DNA from: a virus
Reading direction: 5' to 3' (one strand)
IMG/VR virus record: IMGVR_UViG_3300036719_002953
Coordinates: 1-26,308 of that record
DNA: 26,308 nucleotides
Under the pieces are notes generated by a model, which was not told the DNA's origin, made no database searches, and saw nothing but the letters and a program-made list of their open reading frames with translations. Below are positions 21,201 through 26,308 of the stretch, one piece after another (position 1 is the stretch's first letter; every line of letters starts with the position of its first letter). Position numbers and translations under genes: made by a program.

Positions 21201-23862
21201 TGCCAGCGCTCGCGGCGAAATGGACGAGTTCAGTATCCGCGCGGCAAGACTGGGGCAAGCAGGCGCTGAGGCCATCACGGCGTCGAGCGAGGAGTTTAAT
21301 GAACTCCAGAGGAACCTTGCCAGCGGGAAGATCAATCTCGAAGAGTTCGAGAAGGGCTACGACGAGGTCAGCGACGGTCTTGGAAAGACCCTGGAGGCGA
21401 TCGAGAAGGGGTCGCCCGAGGAAACGCTCAAGAGGAATCTCGAACTCTTCAAGCAACTCGACGACGCCGCCAAGCAAGTCGAGAAGTCTGTTCGAGATAT
21501 TGGCGCGGGAGTGCAGATCGGCGACAAGTTCTTTCCCAGGTCAGAAGAGGTCAAGGCTCGGGCGCAAGAGTATGCGGATCAGTACACCGACTCGCTGGAA
21601 AGCATTAAGCGAAAGTTGGCCTCCGGAGGCTTCCAGGCCGAGATCGACACTCGCAGGACTGAGAATCAGAGGGCCTTCGACGCCGGTGAGATTGATAGCG
21701 AGACTTTTAATCGAACAAAGCGGGAACTCGACACAACCTCGGCACAAGAGCAGGCGTCGATCGCCACCGAGGAAGTGCAGCGAGAACTGGATCGCAACAA
21801 TGCGAAACTGAAGGTCGAGTTGGACTTCGCGGACAACATCCGCAAGAGCCTCGAAACGGCGTTTCTCTCTCCGGTCGAGTTGTTCCAAAAGGAACTCGAC
21901 AAGATTCAGACGAACATCGAACTCACAGACGAGGAGAAGTCGCTCGCGGAGCAAGACCTTCGCAAAAACGCGAGAGAGAGCCTGATCGGAAAGACGGCCG
22001 TCGAGTCATTCAACGATCGCCAGCGAGATCTCAAGCAGGGTGCCGACGCCGGCCTTATCTCGAACGACGAGATGCGGAACGAGATGCTCAAGAACTCGGA
22101 CGAACTCGCCCGCGCTCTTGGGATTGCAGTGAATCCGGCCAACCAGATGGAGGTGGCGATCTCGGAACTCGATACGGCCCTCAAGGCCGGAGCGATTTCC
22201 GTCGATCAGCACGCCGAGGGGCTCGAAAACGCTCGCCGTAGTTTTCTCGAAAGTCTTGGCATCAAGCCGGCGGCAGAAGAGATTGACGCCGACAAGATGG
22301 CGGAACTCGAAAAGCAGCGAGCCGCTGGCAGCATCAATGACGAAGAGTTCGAGCGGGGCCGTCAGGCGATCGAGAACGACATTGTCGGCCAGTCTGCGGC
22401 CGACCGGATCGCAGAGCAACGTCGCCGGATCGAGGCCGGCGTCGCCAGCGGAACCGTGAGCGGAGAGCGAGGCGAGGCCGCTCTCCGCTCCCTTGACGCA
22501 GATCGTCGCAGCGCGGCGGGGATCGAAAACACGGCAGGCCAGCAATTGCAACTTGGCCTCGACCGAATCAACGACGCCTTCGGCGTCGCAGGGCAGACGA
22601 TCGAGCAAATTCAGGCAAACCTCTCTCCGCAGGAGTTCGCAGAGTATCAGCAGGCGATCAAGCAGAACGCTGAGGCCGTTCGCGAGTCGCTAGGCGTCGA
22701 AAAGTCTGTCGGCAGCGTCCTCAAGGAGGCCCAGGAGAGACTTGCCCAGGCGGTCTCAGACGGCGTCATCACGCAGGATGAGGCAAACAGCGCGATGAAG
22801 AAGCAACGAGACGAGGCCTTGGCGTCGCTTGGAATCGACAAGTCTCCGATTCAGGAGTTCGAGGAAGCGGCCGAGCGGCTCTCCGACGCCGCCGGCGAGA
22901 AAGCGATCACCGAGGAGGAACTCGCGAGGGGGGCAAAGAAAATTCGCGAGAACCTCCTGAGTTCGCTTGGCATTCCGCTTGATCCTGCTGCTCAGTTGCA
23001 GGAGCAGATGAATAACCTCAACGAGGCGCTGGACAAAGGCGTTATCACGCAGGAGGAGTTCAATCGCGGCCAGGAGGAGTTGCGAGAATCGCTAGGGGTA
23101 AGCAAGTCTGTCGGTGTCGTCCTCAAGGATGCCGAAAAAAGACTGTCGCAGGCTGTCTCCGCTGGCGTCATCACGCAAGAGGAGGCCAACGAGGCTTTCA
23201 AGAAGCAGCGGGACGACGTCCTCGCCTCGCTCGGGATCGACAAGTCGCCGATTCAGGACTTCGAGGAGGCCGCCGAGCGGCTCGCTGACGCCGCCGGCGA
23301 GAAAGCGATCACTGAGGAGGAACTCGCAAGAGGTGCCGCGAAGATTCGCGACAACCTCCTGAACTCGCTCGGTATTCCCATCGATTCGGTGAATCAGTTG
23401 CGGGAGCGGCTAAAAAATCTCGGAGACGCCTTCGACAGGGGGCTCATCACGCAAGAGGAGTTCACCAGAGGCCAAGACGAAGCCCGCAAGGCAATGCTGC
23501 CCGGCGGCGAGGAAGAGTCTCCGCTCAAGCAGTTCCAGAGAGACATGGAGACCATCAACAAGGCCGCCGCCGAGGGGCTCATCGACAAGGACGATGCAGA
23601 GCAGCGGCGAAACGTCCTCCGTGCTGACCTTCAGGAAAACCTCAAGCCTGCCCTCGAAGCCGTCGCCCCCGACCGTCGCCAAGTTGGCGCCTCCGACGTC
23701 CGCTCGCGAGGCGGCGTGGACACGTTCTTCCGGATTCTCCAAGGACGCGACAACCCAAGTCTCAAGGCTCAGTTGGAGATCGCCAGAAACACTCGCATCC
23801 TGGCCGACGCCCAGAACGAACCCGAGGCGGTCGCAGTGATCGCGCAACTCTCTGCTAGGTAG
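18289..23862 (+). CDS. Tape measure protein (1857 residues)
   Basis: Largest tail gene, directly after the frameshifted chaperones. ATG overlaps the previous TGA. Residues 1-500 are Ala/Val/Ser-rich helices. The typical tape measure core is at about 500-680 (GDLSDRFGQPVQEMEKLRIAA; MDLFGRTGPALMPLL near residue 603). Residues about 784-870 are strongly hydrophobic with several membrane-spanning-like stretches, as in other tape measures that reach the host membrane. From about 1100 to 1785 it is charged, made of about fourteen degenerate 45-residue helical-hairpin repeats (G-x-ITxEEFxRG pattern), two of which blocks are recent 402-base tandem duplicates. At 0.15 nm per residue the tail would be around 280 nm; this is an estimate. 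No lysozyme or peptidase motif was recognised. Confidence 0.93.
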   Translation: MATIGSIGIAFDADTGGLTAGVDTVVSSLGGIRAAVEELRTQLGGLSSLSVALNVDTSGVEAATKSVASLKTAAASASAEVAVTADTSAVSEAAGEVESLGGAVQVTAAAASQARSSLAGLVVTTATVAVSAQQAVAAYAKFRQGFLDFITSTTGATTASGALRAVLRGLAGDVDSLRAVFGGVKAGVDEMVAGFLSASNINAVLQGTLGNVLRLFGATDEAVIASTQVIADLMTRQVSLAASNRLVQQSLQVVSAAYDNATAAIVSFLTETETGRAVADGLARGIVAIARAAVTVDSAIASAVSRVTSFVTSTELMSRVSATVGTAFDEVAAAARGLVSGTSTLGEAFAAMQLRLGLVYEGLVRLLPSFDEVAAVVGSTVSSMGRLAAQAGGVVTALGNVAAGLSIVSVAGERGVTALDFSGAVANTVALSAGFGALQGAAAGAVAGTGLLAGAASGAASAIAGLASTFPLVAAGSIAFAVATGKVADELQRLAGSAGQLGDLSDRFGQPVQEMEKLRIAANNTNTAFAAVVRGQQTFSSNIEKVKIGQLGTPQAREAAAAFSRLGISVQDLRSNSPETVFMDVAKAVSAIPDATKRTQVAMDLFGRTGPALMPLLKNLEAINADMERLGGTIEQTDFDRLSTLDRSFQRVQTASAALSRSLLMPFTRMQQAVNNLSADVSGGLAKAFSSVGQMLADISTPVAVVIEIVGRMTNVLLRVVGIFAEIATALGVFSTVAAIFEGIRVGFETAMAPIEQMLTAIEGVAKAITDFLGPTVDGIGLVGQAIGLVVGALGQLVTYVALGAAAWGIYSAAVAVATGFSIAATVSFIAMWAAALGPVALVVGGLALIGAGITLLISGISSVVGWFFDWGASTSEIDGATASVDELAAAVAEAESSSLKNGIEEGMLAAGEAASAAADEVGKTIGLSQDQVDALKATIGSTITAAAGLVGLDLSGEEGENQFDRARESIASARGEMDEFSIRAARLGQAGAEAITASSEEFNELQRNLASGKINLEEFEKGYDEVSDGLGKTLEAIEKGSPEETLKRNLELFKQLDDAAKQVEKSVRDIGAGVQIGDKFFPRSEEVKARAQEYADQYTDSLESIKRKLASGGFQAEIDTRRTENQRAFDAGEIDSETFNRTKRELDTTSAQEQASIATEEVQRELDRNNAKLKVELDFADNIRKSLETAFLSPVELFQKELDKIQTNIELTDEEKSLAEQDLRKNARESLIGKTAVESFNDRQRDLKQGADAGLISNDEMRNEMLKNSDELARALGIAVNPANQMEVAISELDTALKAGAISVDQHAEGLENARRSFLESLGIKPAAEEIDADKMAELEKQRAAGSINDEEFERGRQAIENDIVGQSAADRIAEQRRRIEAGVASGTVSGERGEAALRSLDADRRSAAGIENTAGQQLQLGLDRINDAFGVAGQTIEQIQANLSPQEFAEYQQAIKQNAEAVRESLGVEKSVGSVLKEAQERLAQAVSDGVITQDEANSAMKKQRDEALASLGIDKSPIQEFEEAAERLSDAAGEKAITEEELARGAKKIRENLLSSLGIPLDPAAQLQEQMNNLNEALDKGVITQEEFNRGQEELRESLGVSKSVGVVLKDAEKRLSQAVSAGVITQEEANEAFKKQRDDVLASLGIDKSPIQDFEEAAERLADAAGEKAITEEELARGAAKIRDNLLNSLGIPIDSVNQLRERLKNLGDAFDRGLITQEEFTRGQDEARKAMLPGGEEESPLKQFQRDMETINKAAAEGLIDKDDAEQRRNVLRADLQENLKPALEAVAPDRRQVGASDVRSRGGVDTFFRILQGRDNPSLKAQLEIARNTRILADAQNEPEAVAVIAQLSAR
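22702..23505 (+). repeat. Tandem 402-base repeat inside the tape measure gene
   Basis: Identical or near-identical stretches recur exactly 402 bases apart (AAGTCTGTCGG at 22702 and 23104; ATCGACAAGTC at 22834 and 23236). Each copy codes 134 residues made of three 43-46-residue helical hairpins. The end of copy two has diverged more. The in-frame length suggests duplication that lengthened the tail. Confidence 0.85.
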
Positions 23863-23867
23863 CCAAG

Positions 23868-24824
23868 ATGCCAGAGCCAAATCCCGTCGGTGCGCCGTGG
23901 AACGTCGGCCTTCCAGGCCTGCTCGACTGCCGCGAGTTGTTCCGGGGCCGATCCCGCTCGGCAAACCTCGAAGGCGTCCCGCAGTACGTTCGCGTTTTTC
24001 TGGTGCGAACGACGGTCATCAATCCCAACATGGTGTATGTGGCGGCCGCCCCGGGGATCGGCTGGCGAGACCCGTACCCTGACGATGCAGATGCCGTCCT
24101 CGTCGAGTCAAGCACGGCCCAGGACGGGGACAGCCCGTTCCACTACAAGGTCACCTACAACTACAGGTTTCTCGATGAGACGGAGAAGATTCCGTGGCAT
24201 CGGCCCTCGCAGTATTCGTTCTCGGGGTCGCTCGCGTCCTCGCCAGCCTTCTGGCATTTCTCGGGCGGAAACAATAACAACACCGAGAAGAAGATCATCA
24301 TCAACACGGCGGGCGATCCGCTCTCGGGGCTTGACCGGGACGAGGCCGAGTTCAACGTCACGATTCAATACAACCAGAAGCCGCCGTTTGACTACGGCAA
24401 GGCGCAGCAGTACGTCGGCGCCATCAACTCTGACACCTGGAGCGGCGGCGCTCCGAAGACTTGGAAGTGCCAGTCTATTTCGGCTTCGCGAAAGTTCGAG
24501 GTGATCCCCGCTCTCGTTCCCGACGACCCGCCCGTCAAGACGTTCTTCTTCGACACGACGGTCACGATCGCGTACCGGGACTCGGGCTGGGACTTGCAGA
24601 CCTGGGACGTTGGCTTCAACGAGATCGTCGGCGGCCAGAGGCGAAAGATTCTCGCGGGTAGCGAGCCGGTGAGCGAGCCTGCCGCCCTGACTAGCGGAAG
24701 AGCCAAGACCCCCGGCCAGCCGCCCGATATGTTGACATTTCGGCTCTACAAGATGCTGCCGTTCGTCGGCACGTTCGAGGCGATTCCGAACACGACCCCC
24801 ACGGGCTATCCGTACAACCTGTAG
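23868..24824 (+). CDS. Distal tail protein, probably tail tip or baseplate (318 residues)
   Basis: First gene after the tape measure, where tail tip proteins (distal tail, Tal or hub) normally lie. The start MPEPNPVGAPWNVGLPG, cysteine in LLDCRELF, and beta-rich aromatic-heavy body (YKVTYNYRFLDETEKIPWHRPSQYSF is one segment, split here as YKVTYNYRF and IPWHRPSQYSF), followed by FNVTIQYNQKPPFDYG and YRDSGWDLQTWDVGFNEIVGG, suit a structural protein. No family signature was recognised; a baseplate-type protein of planctomycete prophages is my best guess. It is separated from the next gene by five bases. Confidence 0.7.
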   Translation: MPEPNPVGAPWNVGLPGLLDCRELFRGRSRSANLEGVPQYVRVFLVRTTVINPNMVYVAAAPGIGWRDPYPDDADAVLVESSTAQDGDSPFHYKVTYNYRFLDETEKIPWHRPSQYSFSGSLASSPAFWHFSGGNNNNTEKKIIINTAGDPLSGLDRDEAEFNVTIQYNQKPPFDYGKAQQYVGAINSDTWSGGAPKTWKCQSISASRKFEVIPALVPDDPPVKTFFFDTTVTIAYRDSGWDLQTWDVGFNEIVGGQRRKILAGSEPVSEPAALTSGRAKTPGQPPDMLTFRLYKMLPFVGTFEAIPNTTPTGYPYNL

Positions 24825-24829
24825 TCGTC

Positions 24830-25180
24830 ATGTCACAGCAATCCGCGAACAAGACCGAGCAGTTGGTGCAGTTTCGCCAGCGAGATGCGCAGCGAATCAA
24901 CAATACCGTGCTGGCCCACGAGTCTGCGAGGCGGGGCCGCTCGCCGAGCAAACTGCCGCGAGCAGCAGGCGGCGGCGGCGGCGGAATCGAGGAAGTGCTG
25001 TTCACTGGCGCGTGGCCCCAGAACACCTACAAGCAAGTGTTCTACGCATCGGACACGACCAATACCACAACGGCGTCGGCCCTGAACTTTTTCTGCTCTA
25101 TCCTGCCCGCAGTCGGCTATCGCCGCGCTCTCGTCGCGGCCACGGGCGACATCGTGGTTCTCGTCAACTCGCAGTGCTGA
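24830..25180 (+). CDS. Small distal tail protein (116 residues), unrecognised
   Basis: ATG at 24830 follows the previous stop by a few bases, with no clear Shine-Dalgarno sequence, so coupling is likely. The N-terminal half is charged and helical (EQLVQFRQRDAQRINN), then comes a run of six glycines after AA, and a small C-terminal domain (EEVLFTGAWPQNTYKQVF, NFFCSILPAVGYRRALV, DIVVLVNSQC). The Gly hinge suggests two segments joined flexibly. Function unknown; position suggests tail tip. Confidence 0.6.
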   Translation: MSQQSANKTEQLVQFRQRDAQRINNTVLAHESARRGRSPSKLPRAAGGGGGGIEEVLFTGAWPQNTYKQVFYASDTTNTTTASALNFFCSILPAVGYRRALVAATGDIVVLVNSQC

Positions 25181-25183
25181 ACC

Positions 25184-26308
25184 ATGTCGTTCTGGCCCCT
25201 CTGTTGCAAGAAACCGCAGGCGTATCCGATCGACCCTGACTTCGATGGGCTGCGGCAGCAGTTTTGCGTCGAATACGAGGCCGCCACGCCCGCAGCGGGG
25301 CGACCGGGCGGGGCGGAGTCTCTGTCGGTTGCGGGCGCTAGGTCGGGGCGAGTGGTGACGAACCCGATCAAGTTTAGGTCTCTCTGCGATGTCGCGGGGG
25401 TCTCAGAGGACGGCAAACTCTACTGCTGGCAAGGCCCTTTTGTCACGGCGATGCGATATCAGAACTCGATCGCGACGCCGGTCGAGCGGGATACTTTGCA
25501 GCAACTGTTTGACCTCGCGCCGCAAGGAGAACACTCGGGTCTGTATCAAGTAGGCGACGACGATGACTGGGACTCTGTGGTGTGCAAGGCCGAGGGAGCA
25601 TACGGCATCCTCGCCAAGAAAGCCGACGGCTCGCTTTGGGCCTTTAATGGCGCGCAACACGGCGTTCAGGCCGCGTGGTCGTCTTTCCTTGAGTCAGACC
25701 TCTCCGCGAAGGCGTTTCGCGCGAAACTCAGTTCGTCGATCAAGTCGATTAAGACAGATGACAACAGTGTCTCGCTGCTTTACTCTCGGTTCGCACAGCC
25801 TGCGTGGTTCACTGCCGAGCCGCAGTCAGTGTCGATCCAGAAGGTGCGGTTTCAGCAGACATCCCAGTTCACCTCTTTCGCGGATGTCTCGGTTGCGGAC
25901 TCCGAGCCCGGTGACGGTGCGTCCGTTGTTCCAAGGCTGCGAGCAAAGATCGACGTCGGCGCAATCCTGAACGTCAGTGTCACTTCAGGCGGATCTGGCC
26001 AGATCGGAACCACCAAGACAGTAACCCTGACCGGCAGCGACGGCAGCGGCACCGGCGCGACGGCCGACGCGATCGTCTCCAATGGCTCGATCGCATCCGT
26101 CGTCGTCACAAGGCCCGGCGAGGGCTACAAGCACCCAGTCACGGCGACGGTTTCCGGCGGCGCCACGCTCTCCGTCTCGCCCCCGCGAAAGATTTTGGTC
26201 ACCTCCGGCGGCAGCGGGTACACCGCATCGCCGTCTGTCTCTTTTCAGCCAGCCGAAGGCGAGTACGAAGACGCAGGCGGCGCAACGGCAAGAGTTTCCA
26301 AGATGTCT
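25184..26308 (+). CDS. Partial tail fibre-like protein, open to the window end
   Basis: ATG at 25184, three bases after the previous stop; I read the frame through to the window edge and found no stop, so at least 375 residues. The start (MSFWPLCCKKPQAYPIDPDF) is followed by two segments with the DGKLYCW and DGSLWAF pattern, reminiscent of RCC1-type beta-propeller blades (weak). The later part is Ser/Gly/Thr/Val-rich with a recurring GGSG-based strand motif (VTSGGSGQIGTTKTVTL; VTSGGSGYTASPSVSF), as in phage fibre and adhesin beta repeats. Probably a tail fibre or tip protein in host recognition. Confidence 0.7.
   Translation, partial: MSFWPLCCKKPQAYPIDPDFDGLRQQFCVEYEAATPAAGRPGGAESLSVAGARSGRVVTNPIKFRSLCDVAGVSEDGKLYCWQGPFVTAMRYQNSIATPVERDTLQQLFDLAPQGEHSGLYQVGDDDDWDSVVCKAEGAYGILAKKADGSLWAFNGAQHGVQAAWSSFLESDLSAKAFRAKLSSSIKSIKTDDNSVSLLYSRFAQPAWFTAEPQSVSIQKVRFQQTSQFTSFADVSVADSEPGDGASVVPRLRAKIDVGAILNVSVTSGGSGQIGTTKTVTLTGSDGSGTGATADAIVSNGSIASVVVTRPGEGYKHPVTATVSGGATLSVSPPRKILVTSGGSGYTASPSVSFQPAEGEYEDAGGATARVSKMS

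Noticed and set aside
25563-25970. 135-codon + strand open frame near the right end
   Set aside because: Lies in another frame inside the open tail fibre-like gene starting at 25184; its translation is Arg/Ser-rich shadow sequence.
1-26308. CRISPR arrays, tRNA or rRNA genes, insertion sequences, attachment sites
   Set aside because: No regularly spaced direct repeats, cloverleaf-like segments, transposase genes or duplicated att-like ends were seen by eye.

Overview
The window is one strand of a long-tailed (siphovirus-type) phage or prophage structural module from a high-GC host. Every convincing gene lies on the + strand and most neighbours overlap by 1-14 bases (ATGA, GTGA and TAATG junctions), as in a phage late operon. 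The capsid protein, the glycosyltransferase between head genes and the small zinc ribbon resemble families I remember from Planctomycetota prophages. That host assignment is inference. No integrase, terminase, portal, lysis gene, tRNA, rRNA or CRISPR is visible, so free phage and prophage cannot be told apart.

Layout. (1) 1-11660, head maturation and internal-protein region: the end of an upstream gene whose frame runs on into a HEAAH metallopeptidase-like segment, with a 51-codon gene nested in another frame; a 1973-residue composite protein; a 55-residue protein; an 846-residue fusion of a phage accessory domain, a P-loop ATPase-like domain and an HK97-type (S78) prohead protease; and a 659-residue protein ending in a glycine-rich membrane-like region. 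The last, the protease fusion and the composite protein share ten copies of a short Cys-framed motif, C-G-x(n)-G-x-F-x3-N-x-C, placed just before otherwise different domains. (2) 11666-13960, capsid: zinc ribbon, terminator-like palindrome, HK97-fold major capsid protein with an acidic N-terminal delta-like region, and a small possible head decoration protein. (3) 14060-16804, connector: glycosyltransferase-like protein, a 68-residue protein, gp6-like connector, head closure protein, gp10-like protein and tail terminator-like protein. (4) 16808-26308, tail: two paralogous tail tube proteins in tandem, tail assembly chaperones G and G-T joined by a canonical A AAA AAC -1 frameshift site, an 1857-residue tape measure protein with helical-hairpin repeats, and three distal tail proteins, the last cut by the window end.

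Together: the protease probably trims the capsid delta region and perhaps the tagged internal proteins; connector proteins close the head; the tube proteins polymerise around the tape measure with help from the frameshifted chaperones; the last genes build the tail tip. The most unusual feature is the Cys-framed tag system and the composite protein built from it.
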